Source: DATJZH01 sp035499215 (GTDB lineage Bacteria; Actinomycetota; Actinomycetes; Streptosporangiales; Streptosporangiaceae). Taken from it: a stretch of DNA of 6,024 nucleotides. Both the position numbers and the translations under genes were made by a program. Each line of letters opens with the position of its first letter. Position 1 is the stretch's first letter. The notes under the pieces were generated by a model, which searched no databases, was not told the DNA's origin, and was given only the letters and a program-made list of their open reading frames with translations. This document shows, one piece after another, positions 1 to 5,945 of this stretch. The stretch covers positions 1 to 6,024 of the forward strand of contig DATJZH010000396.1 of NCBI GenBank assembly GCA_035499215.1, given 5' to 3'.

Positions 1-86
1 ACGTCGGTGCTTATCTCGGCAGAAGCCGTGTCCGGTTTTGCTCCTGTCGCTGGCGCGGGCGGAGCGAATGCTGGCGCGAACCGCAT
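1..86 (-). CDS. Possible start of a downstream gene, cut by the window edge
   Basis: An ATG at 86 opens a frame that runs off the left edge after 28 codons (begins MRFAPAFAPPAPATG). A weak GAGG lies nine bases upstream. The peptide is Ala/Pro-rich and its third positions are less GC-biased than in the four genes, so coding is doubtful. No family is recognised. Confidence 0.15.
   Translation of the reverse strand, partial: MRFAPAFAPPAPATGAKPDTASAEISTD
49..78 (+). repeat. 9-base direct repeat GCTGGCGCG, 21-base period
   Basis: Copies at 49-57 and 70-78 are identical and start 21 bases apart, two helical turns. They lie in the non-coding stretch after gene 4. They could be accessory protein sites; GC-rich sequence makes chance possible. 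Confidence 0.35.
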
Positions 87-92
87 GGCTGT

Positions 93-109
93 TTTCCTCG
101 TGTGTCTCG
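93..109 (+). repeat. Left copy of a possible end-inverted repeat
   Basis: Reads TTTCCTCGTGTGTCTCG on the plus strand, pointing into the module. Apart from a 2-base TG insertion it matches the right copy at 14 of 15 positions. It lies about 30 bases beyond the stop of gene 4. It could be an element end, a recombinase binding site, or chance. Confidence 0.4.
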
Positions 110-139
110 AATCCGGGAGGCTGTCATTTGTGATGCAAG

Positions 140-589
140 TCACTGAGCATGGCGGGTTGTCGTGGTGGCGGGGAGAGCTCGGACGTTGCTGTGGGCGGCC
201 AGGGCTCGGCGCAGCTGGGTGATCTCGTCGTGCTGGGCGGCCAGCCGGGAGATTGCAGTGATCCGGAACTCCGTCAGTTCTGCAATCTGCTGTTCTGATT
301 CGAGCTGGCGTCGGCGGAGGTGCGCGTTCTCATCCTTGAGCCGGACGATCTGCGCGGCGCGCGGATCAGGCAGGTTGCCGTCGGCCTGCATCTGGGCGAG
401 GCGGCGGGCGAATTCGTCCTTGAGGTGCCCGTAGCTGCGGTAGAGGGCGGCGCGGGAGATGCCGGCTTCGCGTGCCAGTGTGGTGATATCGCAGCCGCCG
501 CCGGATGGGATCTGGCCGCGCAGCAGCCGGTCCATGGCGGCGCGGATGCTGTCCTCGGTCTGGCGCCGCTGGATAGGGCTGATTGTCAC
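140..589 (-). CDS. Small HTH plus coiled-coil accessory protein, TnpC / DUF6262-like (gene 4)
   Basis: 149-residue basic protein. Residues 33-60 form a helix-turn-helix of the TetR-like kind (DITTLAREAGISRAALYRSY). Residues about 78-131 are a heptad-rich coiled coil (KDENAHLRRR onward), and the tail is short and polar. This layout matches TnpC-type and DUF6262-type proteins found next to recombinase pairs or trios; Tn554 TnpC, of similar size, is known to influence transposition efficiency and orientation. The GTG start is well fixed: AAGGAG ends five bases before it and the start overlaps the gene 3 stop as GTGA. The same frame is open far upstream without a start of similar quality, but that part lies opposite the reading of gene 3 and is spurious. 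It probably binds DNA and oligomerises to assist or regulate the recombinases. A plain transcriptional regulator is the alternative. Confidence 0.8.
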   Translation of the reverse strand: MTISPIQRRQTEDSIRAAMDRLLRGQIPSGGGCDITTLAREAGISRAALYRSYGHLKDEFARRLAQMQADGNLPDPRAAQIVRLKDENAHLRRRQLESEQQIAELTEFRITAISRLAAQHDEITQLRRALAAHSNVRALPATTTTRHAQ

Positions 590-2733
590 TGGCGCTCCTT
601 GGCGGCGGCCTGGTCTATGGCGGCGACGACCTGGCTGGCACGGTCGTGCTCGGCGGCTAGGCGCTTCTTCTCGCCGGCGGGGATGCGGGGGTTGCCGAGA
701 AAGACCTCGGTCGTTCTGGCGCAGCCGGCCCAGACCTCGCGGTGCTCGGGGTGGAAGGTGGCCTGCGGGCAGCGGGCTGCGTCGCACATTCCGGCCAGCG
801 GCTGGCCGGCGGTCGGCGTGCCGGCGAGCTTGAGGCAGAGTGCCTTGGCCGGATTGGTGAACCAGCAGTAGTTCGCTGGCTGGATGTGCAGGGTGGCGGC
901 CCGCTTCTTCAGCAGCAGCTCGACGTGCCGGTTGGTGGGCACCACTGTGGCGGGCGCGGCGTCGAGCTTCTCCAGTTCGGCATCGACGTGCTCGAACGCC
1001 GCGATCAGGGTCCGGGCGCCGGGGCCGGCGGGCATTCTTCCGTCGCTGTAGCCTTGGTAGGCAGCCTTGGTGAGGGCGAGCTTGTGTGCCTGTTCTTCTC
1101 GTTTCATCTCGGCGTGCAGGCGTCCTTGCGCTCCGCCCGGCCGGGCGGCGTAGCCCTCCGTTGTGGATACGCTGACCTGCTTGAGGTGGACTTTTGCGGC
1201 CCAGAGCCCGTGGGGACGGTGTGCCAGTTCCAGGGACAGGGTTCGCCGTGCCATCCGGCCGGTGATGTCGCCGTCCGGGATCGGCTCCAGTCCCAGCCGG
1301 GCGCCGGCCGGGCTGTTGACCCACTTCCGGAGCGCGCGGAACCGCTTGCCCAGGTTGCAGCGACCGAACAGCGACTCCCGTGCCTGCGGGGCGGCCAGCC
1401 AGGTCTTCGCCCGCGTCAGGCGGATGGCCAGCTCGACGGCCCGGTAGGCGGGCTCGATGACGACCCATTCGTCTGCGGTGCCGCCCCACGGCTGGCCCTT
1501 GATCAGCTGGCTGGCCAGCCGGTAGCGGAACAGCCCCGGGGTGACTTCCTCGGGCGGGACACAGGAATCGCTGGTCAGCTCCATCAGCTCGCTTGAGCGC
1601 ATTCCTGTGAGTGCCGCTGCCGCGAATAGCGCCGCGTTGAACACGGTCAAGGTGAGATCGTCGACCTGCTGGGTGGTCAGCGGCATGGTCCAGGGAATCT
1701 GGCCGGCGTCGTCCGCCCGCTGGACGAGCGCGGCGTGGCGTGCCCACCGCGGGGCCACCCCGACTTGCGCGACCGCGGACCCGGCGGCTTCCCGGCACTG
1801 GCGGATGCCTGCGGCGGGGAACTGCTCGGCGCCCAGGTCGTGGGCCAGCTCGCGGAAGCCGACTCGCAGCAGCGGGTCATCCGGATCCCACCCGGCTTTC
1901 AGGCGGCCCTGGACAAAATGCCCGTCCAGCTCGGGCAGCGGTTCGCCTTGCCCGGTATAGCGGGCCAGCAGTTCCGTGTACTCGTCGCAGCGTGTTCTGC
2001 GTATTGCCCGGCTCTGCCGGTGAGTGGCGAGTTCTTCGGCCAGGGACGCGGCGTGGGGACCGATGGTTTCCGCGAGGTAGAGGCCGGCGCGTAGCGCTGG
2101 CCTCATCACGCTGCCGGGGATCGGCGGTGTCTTGTTCTCGCCGGCCCGGTCGGCTTCCGCTACCTGGGTGGCGGTCTTGCCGGCCCAGGGCATGAAGCCG
2201 GCCGGATAGCGGTCGGCGGTGAAAAGCTCGGTGTAACGCGCAAGATCCTTGATCGCCGTGACCTCGTTCGACACGCTGCTGGCCGCGGCATCCTCGCCGC
2301 GGCGATGGTGCAGCCACCGGTCACAGTGCTCCTGCGTCACCTCTTCCAGGCACTGGACTCCGTTGCCGGCCAGCCAGCGCAGCCAGGCGACCGCGAAGAA
2401 CCGTCGCTGGGCGCAGGTACGCAGAGACAGTGGTTCCCGGCGAGCCCAGGGCAGGCGGGCAATCCGCTCATGGTGCGGTGCGCGGAGCGCGGCCATGAAC
2501 TCGCGGACCAGAAGCCGCCAGTGCGGCCACGGGATCTCGGTGAAATCCCAGTCCAGTTCGCCCGGGTTGATCTGGATCGGGGCGCCTTGAGCCCCGCGCA
2601 GGTCCCACCGGTCGTCGTCGAACAGGGGGCGCGGGCCGTGGGCGCTGAGGTCGAGGCCGAGCAGTTCGTGCACGTACTGTCCGGTGAACGGCGACCGGGC
2701 GGAGGCGTCGTGGCGGGCGGGACGCGCGGTCAT
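586..2733 (-). CDS. Large diverged tyrosine-recombinase-like protein with C-terminal Cys cluster (gene 3)
   Basis: 715-residue protein with an extended N-terminal region (about 1-340) and a tyrosine-recombinase-like core at about 350-535. Arg I is R379 (LTGMRSSEL), K412 fits the hairpin Lys (SQLIKGQ), Arg II is R496 (GRMARRTLS), and the probable nucleophile is Y528 (VSVSTTEGYAAR). The HxxR His is replaced by R493, and the second His position, 9 residues before Y528, is Q519 (LKQVSV). After the core come a helical, charged segment (about 535-610) and a Cys-rich tail: C623, C633, C650, C655, H661, H664 and C671, including CPQATFHPEH, which matches the gene 2 pattern CPxAxFxPxH. The ATG start overlaps the gene 2 stop (ATGA), with GAGGAG eight bases upstream. 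The stop overlaps gene 4 (GTGA). It is far longer than a typical XerD (about 300 residues). Family membership is fairly sure; whether it is catalytic is open. Confidence 0.85.
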   Translation of the reverse strand: MTARPARHDASARSPFTGQYVHELLGLDLSAHGPRPLFDDDRWDLRGAQGAPIQINPGELDWDFTEIPWPHWRLLVREFMAALRAPHHERIARLPWARREPLSLRTCAQRRFFAVAWLRWLAGNGVQCLEEVTQEHCDRWLHHRRGEDAAASSVSNEVTAIKDLARYTELFTADRYPAGFMPWAGKTATQVAEADRAGENKTPPIPGSVMRPALRAGLYLAETIGPHAASLAEELATHRQSRAIRRTRCDEYTELLARYTGQGEPLPELDGHFVQGRLKAGWDPDDPLLRVGFRELAHDLGAEQFPAAGIRQCREAAGSAVAQVGVAPRWARHAALVQRADDAGQIPWTMPLTTQQVDDLTLTVFNAALFAAAALTGMRSSELMELTSDSCVPPEEVTPGLFRYRLASQLIKGQPWGGTADEWVVIEPAYRAVELAIRLTRAKTWLAAPQARESLFGRCNLGKRFRALRKWVNSPAGARLGLEPIPDGDITGRMARRTLSLELAHRPHGLWAAKVHLKQVSVSTTEGYAARPGGAQGRLHAEMKREEQAHKLALTKAAYQGYSDGRMPAGPGARTLIAAFEHVDAELEKLDAAPATVVPTNRHVELLLKKRAATLHIQPANYCWFTNPAKALCLKLAGTPTAGQPLAGMCDAARCPQATFHPEHREVWAGCARTTEVFLGNPRIPAGEKKRLAAEHDRASQVVAAIDQAAAKERQ
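595..600 (-). promoter_or_regulatory. Ribosome binding site of gene 4
   Basis: AAGGAG with a 5-base spacer to the GTG at 589, inside the end of gene 3. It decides the start of gene 4 within a much longer open frame. Confidence 0.8.
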
Positions 2734-4451
2734 CCGGTGGTCTCCTCGGGGCGCAGGGGCAGTTCGCCGTCGCGGTCGCGCACCCCGGCGGTGGCGTCCG
2801 CGAGCACGGCAGGTGCGAACTTCGGCAGGATGTCAACGTCCAGCCGGTGGGCGTAGGGGCCGAACACGGCCAGGAACTGCGGGACCGGCATCTGCCGGAA
2901 CTGGCGGGCGAAGAACGCCTTCAACCGCAGCAGGTTCGCGGCATGCCGCGGGGTGAACACCGCCAGCGGACACAGCAGGCATACCCAGGGCCGGGCCGGG
3001 CAGGGCTGCCCCTTCGGCCCGTGCAGCCCGGCAAGCTGGTCGGCGCAGGCGGCGGTGAACACGTCCCGTCGTCCGCCCACCAGCTCCTGGACCACCTGAT
3101 CAGTGAGCGCCAGGTGCGCGATCCGGGCGGGCAGTTGCCCGGCGGCGCTTGCGGCGTCCTCGGCGGACAGCACCAGCGGGCTGCGGACCTTGCGGACAAG
3201 ATCGGCCTGGGCTTCCTCGATCACCGTGGCGAGCGCATCGACATGCGCGGGAGTAACCGGCGCCAGGTAGTGATCGCCTTCCACCCGCGCGCTGTGGTTC
3301 GGGTCGATCGTGGCCCGCCCGGTCCAGGCGCTCTTGTCCTTCCGGTGCTCGAACGTGGTGCGAATACGGGACCGGTGCAGGATCAGCGGCCTGCCGTCCT
3401 CGCCGGCCAGTTCCTGCGCTCGCGCCCACCGGCGCATGGTCTCGTCGTTGAAACGGGCGGCTGCGACTCGCTCCTGGCCGCTGCGGTGGTAAGCGAGCCA
3501 GAGCGCCGGGCGATCCGGCTGGGCAGCGAACGGGCGCAGCACCGCGGAGTAATCCAGCCACCGGCGCAGCACGCGGACCGCCTCGGCGGGCAGGTTCAGG
3601 CTCTCCCGCCGGGTCCGGCCCTTGACATAGTCCAGCAGCACAGTGGCATTCCCGGCCCAGTCGACATCTTCCAGTCCCAGGTCCTCCAGGCCGTCGGGCA
3701 CGATACCGCTGGTCATGCCCAGCAGCAGACGGAACGCGACCACCGCCGGCATCGTCGGGAACAGCCGGCGCGCGGCTTCGCCCGGCGCTCCCAGCATCCT
3801 CACCGTTTTGGGCGAACAGCCGAGATAGTCCGCGACTTCCATGGTGGTCATCGGGCCGTGCAGCCGCAGCAGCCACATCTGGTTCGCGGCCTCGCGCCAG
3901 CCATCCGGCCGCGGATCCCGCCCGGCGTCGGCCAACGCGGCCGCCGCGTTCTGCCCGGCGACGGCCTCGGCAATCGTCTTCTCACAGCAGAGCCGCAGCC
4001 GGTCCCACTCAACAGGGCTGTAGGGCGCCAGCGGCCTCGGCTTCGGCCGCCTGCGCAACGGCGGTCCCGCCAGGTACTGGCTCACCTCCGGCAGCAGCAG
4101 TCCCTGCTGCTGCCGATCGAGGCTGCGCAGCAGGAGCCGGGTCCGCTGCTCGGCCCGGGGCTGGTGGGCCAGCCAGAACTGAATCAGCTGAGTCCTGGTC
4201 AGCCGGCCAGCACCGCCGGTGAATCCGGCCCCGTCCAGAGACCGGCTCATCTGGCCGATCGCCGTCCGGTACTGCTCGGCCGTGTTCCGGGCATCGACGT
4301 CGCCGTGCGGGTGAGCCATCGCCGCCAGGCCGAGCGCCAGATCCCGTACCAGCGCCGGACACGGAAGATGACGCAGGTTGAGGGTATAGCGGGTACCGTC
4401 GCTGAACGCGAACGCCACCGCCAGCGGCTCGCCGATCACGCGGGCGCTCAC
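2730..4451 (-). CDS. Diverged tyrosine-recombinase-like protein lacking Arg I (gene 2)
   Basis: 573-residue integrase-like protein. Residues about 50-125 look like a core-binding domain. A segment at about 199-220 (MTTMEVADYLGCSPKTVR) reads as a helix-turn-helix. The catalytic fold is recognisable but altered: the slot for Arg I is V251 in SGIVPDGLEDL, K277 is kept (YVKGRTRRE), the HxxR box reads S361-R-I-R364, and H386 (PNHSAR) with Y395 (GDHYL) are kept at the normal spacing of 9. The C-terminal part holds C484, C491, C494 and H503 (CPLAVFTPRH), a possible zinc site also seen in gene 3. The GTG start overlaps the gene 1 stop as GTGA, with GGAGG four bases upstream of the start. An ATGA overlap leads into gene 3. 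With Arg I and one His missing, solo catalysis is doubtful; a structural or partner role in a hetero-complex is my inference. Its rank in the operon resembles Tn554 tnpB, but orthology is not established. Confidence 0.85.
   Translation of the reverse strand: MSARVIGEPLAVAFAFSDGTRYTLNLRHLPCPALVRDLALGLAAMAHPHGDVDARNTAEQYRTAIGQMSRSLDGAGFTGGAGRLTRTQLIQFWLAHQPRAEQRTRLLLRSLDRQQQGLLLPEVSQYLAGPPLRRRPKPRPLAPYSPVEWDRLRLCCEKTIAEAVAGQNAAAALADAGRDPRPDGWREAANQMWLLRLHGPMTTMEVADYLGCSPKTVRMLGAPGEAARRLFPTMPAVVAFRLLLGMTSGIVPDGLEDLGLEDVDWAGNATVLLDYVKGRTRRESLNLPAEAVRVLRRWLDYSAVLRPFAAQPDRPALWLAYHRSGQERVAAARFNDETMRRWARAQELAGEDGRPLILHRSRIRTTFEHRKDKSAWTGRATIDPNHSARVEGDHYLAPVTPAHVDALATVIEEAQADLVRKVRSPLVLSAEDAASAAGQLPARIAHLALTDQVVQELVGGRRDVFTAACADQLAGLHGPKGQPCPARPWVCLLCPLAVFTPRHAANLLRLKAFFARQFRQMPVPQFLAVFGPYAHRLDVDILPKFAPAVLADATAGVRDRDGELPLRPEETTG
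2742..2747 (-). promoter_or_regulatory. Ribosome binding site of gene 3
   Basis: GAGGAG with an 8-base spacer to the ATG at 2733, inside the end of gene 2. It supports this start over later ones. Confidence 0.7.
4089..4115 (-). other. Perfect 12-base hairpin inside gene 2
   Basis: CGGCAGCAGCAG and its exact complement are separated by three bases, so the gene 2 mRNA can fold a 12-base-pair stem with a GGA loop. It encodes R113-QQQ-G-LLL-P121. It may be only the result of CAG and CTG codon runs facing each other. Confidence 0.6.
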
Positions 4452-5908
4452 CGTGCCTCCACCAGTTCGTCGGCGAGCTCGTCGTCTACCTCGGCCAGGA
4501 CCGCGCCGGACAGGCCCGTCCGCCGGCCGACGTCCTCGTAGACCTCCCGGAATACCCGGTTGAGGTCAATCCGGGACAGGTAGACCTGCGTGGTGAGGAC
4601 CGATGAGTGGCCGAGCAGGTCGCGCAGCACCTGGATCGGATCGGCCTTGGTCAAGTACAAGGCGAGCGCCGCGTTGTTATCGGTGTCGGCGACGAGTTTC
4701 GCGGCCTGGGCGTAATAGCCGGAGACCAGGTCTTCCAGGGTGCCCAGGGAAAACGAGTGGCGCAGCCGGTGGGGGTGAACATTCGGAAACCGCGGCTCGA
4801 ACCGGCCGCGAATCCGGTCAGAGGCCCTGCGGAACACCGTGGCCCAGTCGACGAACGGCGCACCGTCCCGCTGCACTGCCACCAGCAGCGATCCGCCCTT
4901 CTCATCGACCAGGCGCAGCCGCTCCGCCGGCCCCAGCCCTGACCAGGCCCGCCGGCGCCCGTTGATCATCCCGCCCCGCCAGTCCGAATGCGTCACCACC
5001 AGCGGCTCGCCCCAGCGCGGGTCTGGCCGCCATGACGATCCCGCAGTGGCCAGCGGCCGTTCCAGCTCCAGGTAACGGTGCACTGCGGCAAGCGCGTCGT
5101 AGGACACCCAGGTGGTGCGCTGCTTGCCGCCCTTGGCGATCTTCCCCGGCACCGGCAGCAGGACCGGCAGCACGGTCGGCTCCGGCGGCAGAGGCGGCAC
5201 TTCCGGAGCCAGCAGATACGTGAACTCCCGCCTGCGCAGCCCGCTGGCCAGCACAAACCGGGCCATCGTCGCGTTCCGGCTGGGGTCGTGGCCGCGGAAG
5301 TCCGGGTCGGGAGCGCCGTCGGGCTGCAGACCCTCCAGCGCCTGCACGAACAGCTCGGCGAAGTCCGGTTCCAGGTACTTGATGGTGGTAGCCGGCTTGG
5401 GTTCTTTCAGCTTGGCCAGGTTCCGGCGCACCGTCCTGGCCTCGCCGTGCACAAACCGCCTGGCCCAGGCATAGGTGAACGGCACCGCCGTGGCGTGGCC
5501 CTCGTCCACCGCCCACTCGTAGAACCGGGCCACCGCCGTCACGTGCAGGTTCCACGACGACTCGGCCAGCCGCACGGCCAACGGCCCGGCCAGGCGATAT
5601 TCCGCGTACACACTCAGCACTGCCCGCAGCCGATCGCGGGAACCGAACGCGGCCACGCCGCGCTCGCCCAGGAACGCCAGCCAATCGCGAAGCGCCCGCG
5701 CGTACGCCTCCCAGGTATTCGGCGAGGGTGCCCCGCTGACCGGAAGTTCCCGTAGCCATCGGTTTACCAGCGCGCTTGCCCGCGGCCCGGCGTCGTCCTC
5801 AAGCCGGAGATCGTTCTCGATCAGCACCGGCATGCCTGAACGGATCAGCGGCTCGCGCTCGACGTCCCAGTCCTGCCAGCCGGCAGGGGAAAAGAAGATC
5901 AGATGCAC
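4448..5908 (-). CDS. Tyrosine recombinase with complete active site (gene 1 of the module)
   Basis: 486-residue site-specific DNA recombinase of the phage-integrase/XerD superfamily, expected to cut and rejoin DNA through a 3'-phosphotyrosine intermediate. A core-binding (SAM-like) domain covers about residues 45-170, starting near the SPNTWEAYARAL segment. The catalytic domain follows: Arg I is R225 (SGLRRRE), the beta-hairpin Lys is K259 (AKGGKQRT), the HxxR box is H380-R383 (HPHRLRHSF), the second His is H434 (LLGHSS) and the nucleophile is Y443 (TTQVYLSR). His-to-Tyr spacing is 9, as in XerD. The gaps K259-H380 and R383-H434 are much longer than in XerD, so the domain carries insertions. 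There are no cysteines. The start is GTG with no Shine-Dalgarno; a promoter -10 box just upstream suggests leaderless translation. An internal ATG (codon 26, 5833) is a weaker alternative. The stop overlaps the next start by 4 bases. By position and function it resembles Tn554 TnpA. Confidence 0.93.
   Translation of the reverse strand: MHLIFFSPAGWQDWDVEREPLIRSGMPVLIENDLRLEDDAGPRASALVNRWLRELPVSGAPSPNTWEAYARALRDWLAFLGERGVAAFGSRDRLRAVLSVYAEYRLAGPLAVRLAESSWNLHVTAVARFYEWAVDEGHATAVPFTYAWARRFVHGEARTVRRNLAKLKEPKPATTIKYLEPDFAELFVQALEGLQPDGAPDPDFRGHDPSRNATMARFVLASGLRRREFTYLLAPEVPPLPPEPTVLPVLLPVPGKIAKGGKQRTTWVSYDALAAVHRYLELERPLATAGSSWRPDPRWGEPLVVTHSDWRGGMINGRRRAWSGLGPAERLRLVDEKGGSLLVAVQRDGAPFVDWATVFRRASDRIRGRFEPRFPNVHPHRLRHSFSLGTLEDLVSGYYAQAAKLVADTDNNAALALYLTKADPIQVLRDLLGHSSVLTTQVYLSRIDLNRVFREVYEDVGRRTGLSGAVLAEVDDELADELVEAR
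4456..4460 (-). promoter_or_regulatory. Ribosome binding site of gene 2
   Basis: GGAGG lies four bases before the GTG at 4451, inside the last codons of gene 1. The spacing is short, but together with the GTGA overlap it fixes the start and implies translational coupling. Confidence 0.6.
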
Positions 5909-5915
5909 CCGTCGG

Positions 5916-5945
5916 AAGCTAGACGCGAGACACAGTCACTCGCAA
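5916..5945 (-). promoter_or_regulatory. Candidate promoter of the operon, leaderless
   Basis: On the minus strand TTGCGA (5945-5940) is followed after 18 bases by TAGCTT (5921-5916), fitting the TTGnnn/TAnnnT actinobacterial sigma-70 pattern. Only 7 bases separate the -10 box from the GTG of gene 1, which places the expected transcription start at or next to the start codon. This agrees with the absence of a Shine-Dalgarno there. The -35 match is modest. Confidence 0.5.
5926..5933 (-). repeat. Third GTGTCTCG copy, inside the promoter spacer
   Basis: The same octamer found in both end repeats (102-109 and 5992-5985) lies between the candidate -35 and -10 boxes. A protein binding here would block the operon promoter, so it is a candidate operator or arm-type site. 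Confidence 0.4.

Larger units (their letters stand above)
140..5908 (-). mobile_element. Four-gene recombinase module of a Tn554-like / recombinase-trio element
   Basis: Three tyrosine-recombinase-family genes followed by an HTH/coiled-coil gene, in one direction, with 4-base overlaps at all three junctions. Known parallels are Tn554 (tnpA, tnpB, tnpC) and RIT elements (three recombinases in overlapping frames). Proteins here are larger than RIT recombinases, and the set has one gene more than Tn554. Coordinates mark only the coding block; true element ends are not proven. No cargo gene, transposase of another type, or partition/replication gene is visible, so this is either a minimal element or the recombination end of a larger one continuing beyond the window. 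Confidence 0.6.

Noticed and set aside
87..139. Intrinsic terminator after gene 4
   Set aside because: Only weak short stems (such as CCTC with GAGG, long loop) and no T-run on the minus strand. No terminator can be supported.
7..222. 71-codon plus-strand frame at the left edge
   Set aside because: No ribosome binding site, overlaps the end of gene 4 on the other strand, and the product is Gly/Ala-rich with no family signal.
742..1596. Plus-strand open frames across gene 3, the longest 284 codons
   Set aside because: Antisense shadows: no recognisable domains, and they are fully covered by a gene with clear recombinase motifs.
590..1798. Long upstream extension of the gene 4 frame on the minus strand
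   Set aside because: It lies within gene 3 in another frame and is Arg/Pro/Gly-rich. The GTG at 589 has a strong Shine-Dalgarno and overlap geometry, so only 140-589 is the gene.
2847..4541. 564-codon open frame on the plus strand opposite gene 2
   Set aside because: Low-complexity Gln/Arg/Pro/Gly-rich product with no family signal. It mirrors the codon bias of gene 2, as expected for antisense frames in high-GC DNA.
5934..5940. AGTCACT shared with 138-144 as attachment-site core
   Set aside because: Only seven exact bases with no similarity around them, and the left copy overlaps the gene 4 stop codon. Too weak to call a direct repeat of insertion.
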